Source: Christiangramia forsetii KT0803
GTDB lineage: Bacteria > Bacteroidota > Bacteroidia > Flavobacteriales > Flavobacteriaceae
Reading direction: 5' to 3'
Assembly: GCF_000060345.1 (NCBI RefSeq)
Contig: NC_008571.1
Coordinates: 2,790,001-2,854,000, forward strand
Length of the DNA: 64,000 nucleotides
Positions 55,048 to 64,000 of the stretch are shown here, piece after piece. The translations under genes were made by a program, and so were the position numbers. The notes below the pieces were generated by a model that did no database searches, was not told the DNA's origin, and saw only the letters and a list, made by a program, of their open reading frames with translations. Each line of letters starts with the position of its first letter. Positions within the stretch are counted from its first letter, which is position 1.

Positions 55048-55962
55048 ATGGATTACCAACAAATTCTAGACACTATTAATGATGAAATGAGCTACCGGGA
55101 TGTTACTGGAAAGGTAGCTTCCTATATCCCGGAACTAGCTAAAGTTGACCGGAGAAAATTTGGAATGCATGTTTATTGTGGTGATCAACAACATTTTTCA
55201 TTTGGAGATAGTGAGGAGAATTTTTCCATACAGAGTATTTCAAAAGTATTTACGCTGGCAATGGCGATGCGACTTATGGGTGAAGACCTCTGGGATCGAC
55301 TGGACGTGGAACCTTCTGGCGATCCTTTTAATAGTTTAACCCAGCTAGAGTATGAAAGTGGAATTCCGCGAAATCCATTCATCAATGCTGGTGCACTGGT
55401 AATTTCAGATATTCTGGTAGATCAACTAGAAGATCCTAAAAAAGAATTACTGGAGTTTGTAAGAAAGATCACCGGAGATGACAATATTCATTATAATGAG
55501 ACGGTAGCTGCTTCTGAAAAATCTACCGGATATAGAAATATCGCTCTTGTAAATTATATCAAAGCTTTGGGAAATATAAAATGTGATGTTGAACCTATTG
55601 TAGACTTCTACTTTTACCAGTGTTCCCTGGCGATGTCTTGTAGCCAGCTTTCAAAGGCTTTTATGATTTTTGCCAATAAAGGAAGAATTCTTGAAACAGA
55701 TGAAAAGATATTAAAACCTAAAACTGTAAAAAGGATAAATGCTTTAATGCAAACCTGCGGCTTTTACGATGAAGCCGGAGAATTTAGTTTTCAGGTTGGT
55801 ATGCCCGGGAAGAGTGGTGTTGGTGGTGGAATTGTAGCAATACACCCAGATAATTATTCAGTAGCTGTATGGAGTCCTATTCTCAATGAAAATGGGAATT
55901 CAGAATTAGGTATGAAAGCATTGGAAAGATTTACAACTCTAACTGGAGTTTCGGTGTTTTAA
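55048..55962 (+). CDS. glsA: Glutaminase
   Basis: GlsA hydrolyses glutamine to glutamate and ammonia. The 304-residue beta-lactamase-fold enzyme has the catalytic serine-lysine motif SIQSISKVF, the tyrosine and NPFINAGALV segment, the YNETVAASEKSTG region and the C-terminal MPGKSGVGGGIVA. Length is normal. It ends the pepE operon. Confidence 0.96.
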   Translation: MDYQQILDTINDEMSYRDVTGKVASYIPELAKVDRRKFGMHVYCGDQQHFSFGDSEENFSIQSISKVFTLAMAMRLMGEDLWDRLDVEPSGDPFNSLTQLEYESGIPRNPFINAGALVISDILVDQLEDPKKELLEFVRKITGDDNIHYNETVAASEKSTGYRNIALVNYIKALGNIKCDVEPIVDFYFYQCSLAMSCSQLSKAFMIFANKGRILETDEKILKPKTVKRINALMQTCGFYDEAGEFSFQVGMPGKSGVGGGIVAIHPDNYSVAVWSPILNENGNSELGMKALERFTTLTGVSVF

Positions 55963-56059
55963 ATAGAGTTACTTCTCGTATGAAAGATTGAAGATAAAAC
56001 GAAAAAAGTAAATTCTATCCGCGACGCTTACGGAAGCCTTTTAAACTAATACAAACAAA

Positions 56060-56090
56060 AAAATGCCTTCCGAAAAATCGAAAAGCATCC
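56060..56090 (-). terminator. Terminator after rpsT
   Basis: On the minus strand ATGCTTTTCG pairs with CGGAAGGCAT (two G-T pairs) and is followed by a run of seven Ts. Confidence 0.65.
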
Positions 56091-56115
56091 TTTTATAAAT
56101 TGAACACTGCTAAAA

Positions 56116-56364
56116 TTAAAGTGCTGCGACGTGCTTAGTCAATTGTGACTTTAGGTTAGCAGCTTTATTATCGTGAATAATATTTTTCTTAGCCAATTTG
56201 TCTACCATAGAAATTACAGAAGGCAACATTCCTTCAGCCTCTTTCTTATCGGCATCACGCAATTTTTTAATCGCGTTTCTTGTAGTTTTATGCTGGTAGC
56301 GATTTCTTAGACGTTTAGTCTCATTGCTACGAATCCTCTTCAACGCTGACTTATGATTTGCCAT
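56116..56364 (-). CDS. rpsT: 30S ribosomal protein S20
   Basis: The 82-residue, very basic product begins [21 protein letters not shown] and carries NAIKKLRDA and a C-terminal [15 protein letters not shown], the S20 pattern. It binds the 5' domain of 16S rRNA. It lies downstream of two tRNA-Glu genes on the same strand. Confidence 0.95.
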   Translation of the reverse strand: MANHKSALKRIRSNETKRLRNRYQHKTTRNAIKKLRDADKKEAEGMLPSVISMVDKLAKKNIIHDNKAANLKSQLTKHVAAL

Positions 56365-56395
56365 TACAATTGTTATTTAAATGTATTTTTAAAAG

Positions 56396-56467
56396 TAGTC
56401 CGTAGGGGAATCGAACCCCTGTTACCAGGATGAAAACCTGGCGTCCTAACCCCTAGACGAACGGACC
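56396..56467 (-). tRNA. tRNA-Glu(TTC), copy 1
   Basis: A 72-base cloverleaf on the minus strand starts GGTCCGTTCGTCTAGGGG, has the anticodon loop TTTTCAT (anticodon TTC), and the T-arm GGGGTTCGATTCCCC. It is identical to the copy at 56539-56610. The terminal G-T pair of the acceptor stem is unusual but consistent in both. Confidence 0.95.
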
Positions 56468-56538
56468 GTTATTTATTTCAAAATGCAACGCTAAAATGTT
56501 GCTTTAAACAAACACTAAAACCTCAGTGTTTTTATTCG

Positions 56539-56610
56539 TAGTCCGTAGGGGAATCGAACCCCTGTTACCAGGATGAAAACCTGGCGTCCTAACCCCTAGA
56601 CGAACGGACC
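56539..56610 (-). tRNA. tRNA-Glu(TTC), copy 2
   Basis: A second, identical 72-base tRNA-Glu gene on the minus strand, 71 bases upstream of copy 1. The gap between them shows no feature. Both lie between proS and rpsT and are probably co-transcribed with them. Confidence 0.95.
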
Positions 56611-56687
56611 ATTTTGTTTCAAATGCGGATGCAAAAATACAACTTTTTTGGAATGCCGCAAATGTTCTACAAAAATTTTTCAATTTT

Positions 56688-58166
56688 TTAATAGGCCTTC
56701 GCAAATAAGACTCTTCCTTCTGATGGATTACCTGTCAATACACACTCTCCAGCCCCTTCTTTTCGATCAAAAGGAACACATCTAATCGTTGCTTTGGTTA
56801 GATCTTTAATTTTATTCTCTGTCTCAGGTGTTCCATCCCAGTGAGCAGAAATAAATCCTCCTTTTTCTTTCAGTACTTTTTTAAAATCATCAAAAGAATC
56901 TACTTCAGTAATATGCTCATTTCTATACTGTTTAGCTTTATCAAATAAGCTATCCTGAATTTCAGTCATAAGAGCCTTTATTTTTTCAACAACTTCACTC
57001 CTATTTACAAATTCTTTAGTTAATGTATCTCTTCTTGCAAGCTCAACCGTTCCTTTCTCCAAATCTTTAGGTCCTATCGCCAATCTTAAAGGAACACCCT
57101 GTAGTTCATATTGAGCGAATTTCCAGCCAGGCTTCTGATTATCATTATTATCAAACTTAACCGAAACGCCAACTGCCCTGAGCTCTTTAACCAACTCATT
57201 TGCAACCTCTGATATTTGATCTAATTGCTCCTCACTTCTATATATTGGCACAATAACCACCTGTATAGGTGCAAGGTTTGGAGGCAACACAAGTCCGTTA
57301 TCATCACTATGTGTCATAATCAAGGCTCCCATGAGTCTTGTAGAAACTCCCCAGGAAGTAGCCCAAACATGCTCCAATCCACCTTCTTTCGTGGCAAATT
57401 TCACATCAAATGCTTCAGCAAAATTCTGTCCCAGAAAATGTGAAGTTCCTGCCTGTAAGGCTTTCCCATCCTGCATTAAAGCTTCAATACAATAGGTTTC
57501 TAAAGCTCCGGCAAATCGTTCACTTTCGGTTTTACTTCCTTTTACAACGGGCATCGCCATAAAATTTTCAGCAAATTCCGCATAAATATTATTCATCAAT
57601 TCGGTTTCCTCAAGTGCTTCATCTTTCGTTGCATGGGCTGTATGCCCTTCCTGCCACAAAAATTCAGCTGTTCTCAGGAACAACCTGGTTCTCATTTCCC
57701 AGCGTACCACATTAGCCCACTGATTCACTTTAATTGGAAGATCTCTATAAGATTGAATCCAGTTTTTATAAGTATTCCAGATAATGGCTTCAGAAGTTGG
57801 TCTTACCACTAACTCTTCTTCCAACTTTGCATCGGGATCCACCATAAGCTTGCCCGGCTTATCAGGATCATTCTTTAATCTATAATGAGTTACCACGGCG
57901 CATTCCTTGGCAAAACCTTCGGCATTTTTCTCTTCTGCTTCAAATAAATGTTTCGGAACAAATAGTGGGAAATAAGCATTTTGATGCCCTGTTTCCTTAA
58001 ACATACGATCCAATTCTGCTTGCATCTTCTCCCATATCGCGTATCCATAAGGTTTAATAACCATACATCCACGCACCGCTGAGTTTTCGGCCAAATCGGC
58101 TTTTACCACCAATTCGTTATACCATTTTGAATAGTCTTCACTTCTCTTCGTTAGATTCTTTCCCAT
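56688..58166 (-). CDS. proS: Prolyl-tRNA synthetase, archaeal/eukaryotic-like type
   Basis: ProRS charges tRNA-Pro. The 492-residue protein lacks the large editing insertion of the E. coli type and has the short ProS type 3 organisation: class II motif 2 ([25 protein letters not shown]), the [13 protein letters not shown] segment, then an anticodon-binding domain ([11 protein letters not shown]) and a C-terminal zinc-binding-like tail. It starts a unit with the two tRNA-Glu genes and rpsT. Confidence 0.95.
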   Translation of the reverse strand: MGKNLTKRSEDYSKWYNELVVKADLAENSAVRGCMVIKPYGYAIWEKMQAELDRMFKETGHQNAYFPLFVPKHLFEAEEKNAEGFAKECAVVTHYRLKNDPDKPGKLMVDPDAKLEEELVVRPTSEAIIWNTYKNWIQSYRDLPIKVNQWANVVRWEMRTRLFLRTAEFLWQEGHTAHATKDEALEETELMNNIYAEFAENFMAMPVVKGSKTESERFAGALETYCIEALMQDGKALQAGTSHFLGQNFAEAFDVKFATKEGGLEHVWATSWGVSTRLMGALIMTHSDDNGLVLPPNLAPIQVVIVPIYRSEEQLDQISEVANELVKELRAVGVSVKFDNNDNQKPGWKFAQYELQGVPLRLAIGPKDLEKGTVELARRDTLTKEFVNRSEVVEKIKALMTEIQDSLFDKAKQYRNEHITEVDSFDDFKKVLKEKGGFISAHWDGTPETENKIKDLTKATIRCVPFDRKEGAGECVLTGNPSEGRVLFAKAY

Positions 58167-58272
58167 CTCTTGTTATTTGGCATAAAACTTGTACCTTTTT
58201 CCAGTATATAATACTAACCGTTCGGGCAAAACTAACCATTTTTAGTATGCCCAACAATAAAAAGAATTACCA

Positions 58273-59380
58273 ATGGAACTTTACTACACTTTAAGAAATA
58301 GACTAAGTCTTCTGCTCGCGCCGATGGCTCTTTTCGCACTGGTATCCTGCGGTTCTTATCAATATTCTGGATATGAGGCCGACGGCATTTATGGAGAATC
58401 AAGACCGGGAATATGGGAACAGCAAAATCAGAATCAAGAAACTGCTGAGGTTAAACCTAATGGTAACAATTCGTACTATAAAGATCTTTTTGCTCAACAA
58501 TCTGAAATGGTTGGCGAAGTTTTAGAAAGTGATGTTTTTACCGATGTAGATAGCTATACTTCTAACGACGGATATGAAAACTATTCTGAAGTTGGGGGGG
58601 GATATAGCGTATGTTGGAGGAAATGCGCCTTGGGGCGAAGATCCCGATACTTACACTGTAAATATTTATAACAATGGATTGTATGGTAATGGATTTTATG
58701 GCGGTTTCAATTCTCCATGGAGATATGGATACGGTTATGGAAGAGGCTTTGGATTTCCTTACGGTGGTTGGTATGATCCTTACTGGGGTGGCGGATATGG
58801 TCCTTACGCCTATGGCGGTTCAGGATGGAATATAGGTTTTGGATTCGGCTTTGGTTTTGGATATGGCTTTGGCCGCGGTTATGGAGGATATTATAATCCC
58901 TACTACCCTCACCATTATAATAATTACAATTATTACAACCAACCTTATAACCATAACGTTGCTTATAATAATAGTAGAAGAAATTCTACAGCTAGCTACA
59001 GAGAAGGACAAAGCAGAAGAAGTTCTTATTCTGAACGGATTAGAGATATAAGAAGCTCTAGATCTTCAGATTATGGTACTTCAAGAGTTAGAAATAGTAC
59101 CGGTAATACTGATGCAAGGGTTTATACCAGGACTAGCAGAAGATCTGAACCTTCCAGAAGTTACGACAACAGTAGAAGCAGGAGTACCTCTCCTAGTTAC
59201 GAAAGATCTTCCAGAAGCAGCAGCAATAGAACATATCGCTCTTCTCCATCCCGAAGAAGTTCATCAAGCTCCACTAGATCTACCACTACAAGAAGCTCTA
59301 GCAGTTCCAGCAGAAGTTCTGGAACTACCAGAAGCTCAGGTGGAAGATCCTCCAGAGGCGGCCGTGGTGGAGGTCAATAA
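58273..59380 (+). pseudogene. Frameshifted Gly/Tyr- and Ser/Arg-rich lipoprotein (possible phase variation)
   Basis: An open frame from 58273 encodes a lipoprotein signal (MELYYTLRNRLSLLLAPMALFALVSC) and a hydrophilic domain to SNDGYENYSEV. It then leaves the main frame at a run of eight Gs (58594-58601). With seven Gs it would continue as GGDIAYVGGNAPWGEDPDTYTV and a Gly/Tyr-rich region, then a Ser/Arg-rich tail to 59380, 368 residues in total. The downstream frame has its own, probably meaningless, ATG at 58574. The break is a sequencing error, a genuine null allele or a phase-variable tract. Confidence 0.85.
58594..58601 (+). repeat. Poly-G tract, G8, at the frameshift
   Basis: A run of eight Gs, rare in this AT-rich sequence, lies in coding sequence at the exact point where the two frames join. 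Seven or ten Gs would restore the full reading frame. Confidence 0.9.
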
Positions 59381-59401
59381 TAAATGGATAAAATAATAAC
59401 C

Positions 59402-59434
59402 AACCTTACAGATTGATATCTGTAAGGTTTTTTT
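59402..59434 (+). terminator. Terminator after the glycine-rich lipoprotein gene
   Basis: A perfect 12-bp stem AACCTTACAGAT / ATCTGTAAGGTT with loop TGAT is followed by TTTTT. Confidence 0.85.
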
Positions 59435-59451
59435 ATAAAAATTATATCATC

Positions 59452-60957
59452 ATGAAAAGAATTGTATCATTTTTAGTATTTATTGCTATTATTTCATCGG
59501 TTCAAGGCCAAACAATGCAGGACGCTTATCGCTATTCAACTTCAGAACTTTCAGGTACTGCAAGATTTATTGGAATGAGCGGTGCTTTTGGAGCCCTTGG
59601 AGGAGATATTTCTGCAATGACTTCGAATCCAGCCTCTTCTGCTGTTTTTCTCTCAAGTAGCGCTACAGCAAGCTTATCTTACAGAGGCCTGGACAATAGT
59701 ATTCTTTACAATGGAGGACGCAGTAATAGTTCAGAAAGCAATATTGACCTGGATAATATTGGTGGCGTTTTTGTTTTTACGACCAATAAGGATAGTGACT
59801 GGAAAAAAATATCTCTTGGTCTTAATTATTCTACGGAAAGAAATTTTGATGAGAATTATACGGTTAGAGGAACCTCAAGCAATTCTATAGATCAATATTT
59901 TCTAAATTATGCCGATGGTGTCCCTTTAGAATTACTTCAGCTACAGGATTCTGAAAATATTTCTGATCTTTATTCATTTCTCGGTGAAAATTATGGTTTT
60001 GGAACTCAACAAGCCTTTTTAGGATATCAGGGATTTGTTATTGAAGCCGAAGCAGACAGCCCTGAAAATACCGAATACTTTTCTTTGATTGATGATGGAA
60101 GTTTTGACCAGAGATATGCATATGCCGCAACCGGGCTGAATGGAAAACTCACTTTTAATATAGGAACGCAATATAAAGATTTTCTATATCTGGGATTAAA
60201 CCTAAACTCCCATTTTATCAATTATGAAAATTCTACAGAATTAAGTGAATTCAACAATAATCCAGAAAGTCTTACTACAGAAGTTTATTTTGGAAATTCC
60301 TTACTTACAAATGGAGATGGTTTTTCATTTCAACTAGGTGGAATCGCAAAATTAAACGAAAACATTAGATTAGGCCTCTCCTATGATTCACCTACCTGGT
60401 TCTCTATAAGGGAAGAAACTACACAATACCTGGAATCTAACAGTCCAGCAGACGAATTTGTGAGTGTAATTCCAAACATTATAAATGTATACCCTGAATA
60501 TCGGCTTGAGATCCCGTCCAAGATTTCAGCTAGCGCAGCATATTTATTTGGGAAGCAAGGATTAATCAGCTTTGACTACGGTAGAAAGGATTATTCAAAT
60601 ATTAAATTCAAACCCGAAAATGAAATAGATTTTCAAAATCTTAATGCAAATATTTCTGATAATATGAAGGCTGCTTCCACTTACAGAGTCGGCGGTGAAT
60701 ACCGAATAGCCGATTTTAGTTTGAGAGCAGGATATAGGTTTGAAGAAAGTCCTTTCAAAGATGAAAATCGCGTGGGTGATCTTACAGGATACAGCGGGGG
60801 AGTTGGATATTCATTTGGAAGTATCAATTTAGACCTTGCTTATAGCAATGCAAGTTACGAGGAAGGAAATCCAATTTATAATGTTGGCCTAACCGATCCA
60901 GTAAATATTGATAGAGATCTATCTAAAGTGGTGCTATCACTAACTTTTGGATTATAG
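59452..60957 (+). CDS. OmpP1/FadL-like outer membrane protein
   Basis: The start is the ATG at 59452 (MKRIVSFLVFIAIISSVQGQ), with a clear signal peptide. The 501-residue protein has the FadL-like start GTARFIGMSGAFGALGGDISAMTSNPAS and a beta-barrel with many aromatic-ended strands to the C-terminal LTFGL. Relatives transport hydrophobic compounds. It follows the lipoprotein gene after a terminator, so it is probably a separate transcript. Confidence 0.92.
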   Translation: MKRIVSFLVFIAIISSVQGQTMQDAYRYSTSELSGTARFIGMSGAFGALGGDISAMTSNPASSAVFLSSSATASLSYRGLDNSILYNGGRSNSSESNIDLDNIGGVFVFTTNKDSDWKKISLGLNYSTERNFDENYTVRGTSSNSIDQYFLNYADGVPLELLQLQDSENISDLYSFLGENYGFGTQQAFLGYQGFVIEAEADSPENTEYFSLIDDGSFDQRYAYAATGLNGKLTFNIGTQYKDFLYLGLNLNSHFINYENSTELSEFNNNPESLTTEVYFGNSLLTNGDGFSFQLGGIAKLNENIRLGLSYDSPTWFSIREETTQYLESNSPADEFVSVIPNIINVYPEYRLEIPSKISASAAYLFGKQGLISFDYGRKDYSNIKFKPENEIDFQNLNANISDNMKAASTYRVGGEYRIADFSLRAGYRFEESPFKDENRVGDLTGYSGGVGYSFGSINLDLAYSNASYEEGNPIYNVGLTDPVNIDRDLSKVVLSLTFGL

Positions 60958-60977
60958 AATATAGATTCCGCAACGAT

Positions 60978-61006
60978 ATAAGCGCCTTTATTGGCGCTTA
61001 TTTTTT
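60978..61006 (+). terminator. Terminator after the OmpP1-like gene
   Basis: A 9-bp stem ATAAGCGCC / GGCGCTTAT with a 6-base loop is followed by TTTTTT. The convergent gene ends at 61005, within the T-run. Confidence 0.8.
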
Positions 61007-62846
61007 ATCTCATCAGCGTAAAATTAGACATATACTCCCTGTGATCACCGGTCTTTTCATCTATAAACTCCACCTTGAACCAATAATCGTCAGAAGGTAA
61101 AGGCTTCCCATTATAAGTGCCATCCCAGCCTTTACCCTGATTAGGATTTAATTCTCTGATTAATTTGCCATACCTATCAAAAATATATAGCTTTTTAATA
61201 GTTATAAAGCTATCTGTTATAAGATTCCAGGTATCATTGTAACCATCTGAATTTGGACTAAAAAAACGCGGATATCCCACCAGGAAAAAACTTTCACTTG
61301 TTGTTTCCCCGCATCCATTAATTTCACGAACAGTAATTATATGACTACCCGGAGGAACTTTAGTGAAAATATTGCTTTCCTGCCAGTTGCCATTACCCAA
61401 CCTGTATTCAAATTCTGCGAAATCTTCACCAATTATATTTTCAGGACTGGCAGTTACTGTATAGCCATCGCCAAAATCTGAACCGGATATTACTATTGAA
61501 AGAATTTCTGGACGGGAAACTGAAACAGCATTAGTACTAAATTCTAATTCGCATCCAGATTCTGGATGGGAGATTCTAACCGCTATTTCAGATTGTGCAG
61601 GTAGTTCATTAAGGCTTATAATTGGTTCAGTACTAATTAATTCATCTCCATCAAACCATTCGTAAAAATATCCATCACCAAGATCTTCTCCCGCACTCAC
61701 AGAACCTAAAACATTATTATTAAAATCTACGCAGAAAATAAGTTCTTCAGGGAGGTTATATTCAGGAAAATTAAAAGTAGTTAATTCGAAAGATCTTGAT
61801 TCAGAAAAGCACCCACTGGTTTTATCTCGTACCTGAGCGTAGATCGTTTTCCCTTCTTCGAAAGTATAAGATTGTGGAGATATAATAGGCTCTGAGTTTT
61901 GAATATCCTCACTAGATTCATAATAAAAAACCTGATAATTAGAAGAATTCCCATTAGGCGCTATAAAATCTAAGGATGCACCTTTTAGATCAATGGTTTC
62001 CATACCATCCTTACAAATAGAAAGCTTATCCAATTCACCAATTAAAGGTGAGTCATAAAAAGTGACCGTGACTTCATCTTCTTCTGTCTTATTCTCAATC
62101 TCATCTATAATAACTAATTTGTAGTCTCCAGATTCTGTTACCGTATAAGTGGGACCGGTTTCATTGGGAATAGCTTCATACTGGGCAGTATCTTCATTAT
62201 AAACAAACCATTCATAAGTAACCGCTTCATCTGTCGAACCATCTAGTATATATTGATCATCATCACAAACTGAAATACTCCCTCCAAGATCAAGATCTAA
62301 TATTGAACAATCGGTAGATCCCTGTCCGCTATTGGTTTGCTCAAGGCTAATAAAGCCCGGAACCTGTTCAAAATTTGTTATTACTACTACATAAATATCA
62401 TTTGCCTGCGCATCGGGAATCGACATAAACTCTACAGCATCTGGAAGATAACTGCAATCCACAATTTTATTTGCACTAAGCGATGTACTAGAGCAATAAT
62501 CATCCCCGCGCTCAAAAGGCCCCCAGACAACGAAGTCCACATCTAAGGCGGCACCAGATCCATTAATATTCTGATATTGAGAAATACGAAACCTAAGATC
62601 TCCCTCATTCTCTATCTGTAAAAAAAACCAGGCTGGATAAGGCTGATCATCTAAACATCCATAGTTAGGTCCCAGCTCTCCGCTAATTTGAGTACTATTC
62701 TGAAAATTAGCATTTGGAAATGTTAATCGCTCTTCACCAGCGCAAAAAGGCTCAATATCGGCACATCTTGTCCCCTGAGCGTTTATCGAATTCATCGAAA
62801 ATAGCCCCAAAATAAAAATCAATAATATTCTTAATATTATTTTCAT
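61005..62846 (-). CDS. Surface protein with T9SS type B sorting domain
   Basis: The start is set to the ATG at 62846 (MKIILRILLIFILGLFSMNSINAQ), giving a clear signal peptide and 613 residues. An N-terminal domain, beta-rich Ig-like repeats (including repeated PKD-like segments with DxxxG and YEWF), and a C-terminal sorting signal (FSPNSDGYNDTWNL, IFDRYGKLI, WDGTYNGKPLPSDDYWFKVEF) are visible. Such proteins are secreted by the type IX system and often used in gliding motility or adhesion. Its ligand is unknown. Confidence 0.93.
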   Translation of the reverse strand: MKIILRILLIFILGLFSMNSINAQGTRCADIEPFCAGEERLTFPNANFQNSTQISGELGPNYGCLDDQPYPAWFFLQIENEGDLRFRISQYQNINGSGAALDVDFVVWGPFERGDDYCSSTSLSANKIVDCSYLPDAVEFMSIPDAQANDIYVVVITNFEQVPGFISLEQTNSGQGSTDCSILDLDLGGSISVCDDDQYILDGSTDEAVTYEWFVYNEDTAQYEAIPNETGPTYTVTESGDYKLVIIDEIENKTEEDEVTVTFYDSPLIGELDKLSICKDGMETIDLKGASLDFIAPNGNSSNYQVFYYESSEDIQNSEPIISPQSYTFEEGKTIYAQVRDKTSGCFSESRSFELTTFNFPEYNLPEELIFCVDFNNNVLGSVSAGEDLGDGYFYEWFDGDELISTEPIISLNELPAQSEIAVRISHPESGCELEFSTNAVSVSRPEILSIVISGSDFGDGYTVTASPENIIGEDFAEFEYRLGNGNWQESNIFTKVPPGSHIITVREINGCGETTSESFFLVGYPRFFSPNSDGYNDTWNLITDSFITIKKLYIFDRYGKLIRELNPNQGKGWDGTYNGKPLPSDDYWFKVEFIDEKTGDHREYMSNFTLMR

Positions 62847-62945
62847 TCCCAACAAAAAGTTAGCCAATGCAAAATATGAAATAATGCACAGACATGCAGT
62901 TAAGGCTTATCTAATTTTGAATACGGCTAGAACCTTATAAATATG

Positions 62946-62953
62946 TATCTTTG
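62946..62953 (+). promoter_or_regulatory. Predicted -7 box of folE
   Basis: TATCTTTG matches TAnnTTTG 41 bases before the folE ATG. A TTTTG lies further upstream, but the spacing (26) is long. Confidence 0.4.
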
Positions 62954-62994
62954 CAAGCCAATACGGTTTTTACCGACTATTATTGCAAAAGAGC

Positions 62995-63672
62995 ATGAAA
63001 GTAGATAAAATATTGAATGAAATAGAAGAGATGGGTGACGCCCATGCAGGCAGTAGCGCAAATAATCCGCTAAGGGAAGATGCGTTCGATCTAAGTGATG
63101 AGGAAAAAATTGAACTGATTAAAAAAGATGTCAGGAATATTTTAGACACATTGGGTCTGGATCTTAATGACGATAGCCTGAAAGGTACTCCACAAAGAGT
63201 CGCCAAAATGTTTGTGAATGAAATTTTTTCCGGACTTCACCCCAAAAGAAAACCGAAAGCCTCAACTTTCGAAAATAAATATCAATACGGGGAAATGCTG
63301 GTTGAAAAGAATATCACTGTATATTCTACCTGTGAGCACCACCTTCTTCCAATTGTTGGAAAAGCTCATGTGGCCTATATTTCTAACGGAACTGTAGTTG
63401 GTTTATCCAAAATGAACCGAATTGTTGACTATTTCGCAAAAAGACCACAGGTACAGGAACGTATGACGATGCAAATCGTGCATGAACTTCAAAATGTACT
63501 GGGAACACCAGATGTGGCCTGCGTTATAGATGCTAAGCATCTTTGTGTAAATAGCAGAGGAATTCGTGATATAGAAAGCAGTACGGTTACCAGCGAATTT
63601 GGAGGAGCATTTAAAAAGAAAGAAGTTAGAAGAGAATTTCTGGATTATATTAAATTAGACACATCGTTCTAA
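62995..63672 (+). CDS. folE: GTP cyclohydrolase I
   Basis: FolE converts GTP to 7,8-dihydroneopterin triphosphate for folate synthesis. The start is the ATG at 62995; a TTG 12 bases earlier is less likely. The 225-residue protein has an N-terminal extension, TPQRVAKMF, the zinc motif [32 protein letters not shown] and the late [15 protein letters not shown] with its second zinc cysteine. It is 22 bases upstream of cysS. Confidence 0.96.
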
Positions 63673-63694
63673 TAATTCAAAATACATTTATTAC

Positions 63695-64000
63695 ATGGCG
63701 CTTTACCAGGAACAAAGCCTGAAACTTTACAACTCAATGAGTGGTGAAAAAGAGACTTTCACCCCGATTAACGAAGGAAACGTAGGCATGTACGTTTGCG
63801 GACCCACGGTTTACAGTAATGTGCACCTGGGCAACTGCCGAACATTTATGTCTTTCGATCTTGTTTTTAGATACTTAAAGCACCTTGGTTATAAAGTTCG
63901 CTATGTAAGAAACATTACCGATGCCGGTCATCTTGAAAACGATGCTGACAGCGGTGAAGATAGAATTGCAAAAAAAGCCAGGCTGGAGCAGATTGAACCC
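63695..64000 (+). CDS. cysS: Cysteinyl-tRNA synthetase, 3' end cut by window
   Basis: The first 102 codons are present and open to the last base. The class I synthetase pattern is clear: [41 protein letters not shown], which contains the zinc-binding CGPTVY cysteine and the HLGN (HIGH) motif. The rest lies beyond base 64000. It follows folE at a short distance, an order common in Flavobacteriaceae. Confidence 0.96.

Noticed and set aside
55963-56115. Small gene between glsA and rpsT
   Set aside because: The short frames are out of register with any known family and the region holds the rpsT terminator.
56504-56704. Open frame of 66 codons across the second tRNA-Glu gene
   Set aside because: It runs through a tRNA and a low-complexity gap, with no family resemblance.
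58574-59380. The downstream half of the frameshifted lipoprotein gene as an independent gene starting at 58574
   Set aside because: Its ATG is followed by sequence that is the upstream gene read out of frame until the G8 tract, and it lacks a signal peptide. The whole locus is better treated as one interrupted gene.
59073-59396. 107-codon open frame inside the Ser/Arg-rich tail of the lipoprotein gene
   Set aside because: It is a shifted reading of the repetitive AGA/TCT-type coding sequence and has a repetitive Leu/Pro/Glu composition.
1-64000. CRISPR arrays, prophage, complete insertion sequences or rRNA genes
   Set aside because: No spaced direct repeats, phage structural genes, transposase genes or rRNA sequence were seen on reading the window.

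Overview
This 64 kb window is an AT-rich chromosomal segment from a marine-type member of the Flavobacteriaceae (Bacteroidota). The evidence is a T9SS type B (gliding-motility-associated) C-terminal domain, a carboxypeptidase-regulatory-domain TonB receptor, an OmpP1/FadL-like porin, Bacteroidota promoter boxes (TAnnTTTG), few Shine-Dalgarno sequences, many SP-II lipoproteins and typical flavobacterial neighbour pairs. A Gramella/Christiangramia-like lineage is a guess from general resemblance and was not tested. Nearly everything is vertical-looking housekeeping sequence. No prophage, CRISPR array, complete insertion sequence or large island is visible.

Layout. 1-2.4 kb: end of a trp operon (trpB, trpA) and two tiny genes, one of them ribosomal protein THX. 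2.4-8.7 kb: a UDG-like protein with pyruvate carboxylase, yaaA, and a RES-Xre toxin-antitoxin pair with operator-like palindromes. 8.8-12.1 kb: rluD/PASTA facing ddl/coaD. 12.3-18.3 kb: a TonB receptor with a PQQ-type sugar dehydrogenase, an M14 peptidase and a NUDIX hydrolase. 18.3-25.3 kb: pyrE, a SRPBCC protein, birA, rsfS, ftsH, a LUD protein, cdsA, psd and an acyl-CoA-binding protein. 25.7-30.3 kb: a fasciclin lipoprotein, a glycosyltransferase, a sigma factor, lipA and a GAPDH. 30.3-38.5 kb: a TPR hybrid histidine kinase, lpxK, Nif3-like and DUF164-like proteins, msrA and kmo. 38.7-44.1 kb: an old-yellow-enzyme gene and a light/photolyase block (flavin reductase, DUF2256, CRY-DASH, iron-sulfur photolyase). 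44.2-51.5 kb: an SDR, kynU, an O-methyltransferase, a PAP2 phosphatase, tatA and an M1 peptidase. 51.6-56 kb: three tandem paralogous secreted proteins, pepE and glsA. 56-64 kb: rpsT, two identical tRNA-Glu genes, proS, a frameshifted glycine-rich lipoprotein with a G8 tract, an OmpP1-like protein, a T9SS substrate, folE and the start of cysS.

Functional links: birA is the expected partner of the biotin carrier domain of pyruvate carboxylase. cdsA, psd and the acyl-CoA-binding gene form a lipid operon after ftsH/LUD. kmo and kynU are two steps of kynurenine catabolism, split here by the photolyase block. The most interesting points are the homopolymer frameshift in a surface lipoprotein (possible phase variation), the photolyase block with an unusual leader hairpin, a zinc-ribbon homologue that lacks all four zinc ligands, the tandem paralogue triplet, and several dispersed hairpin repeats.
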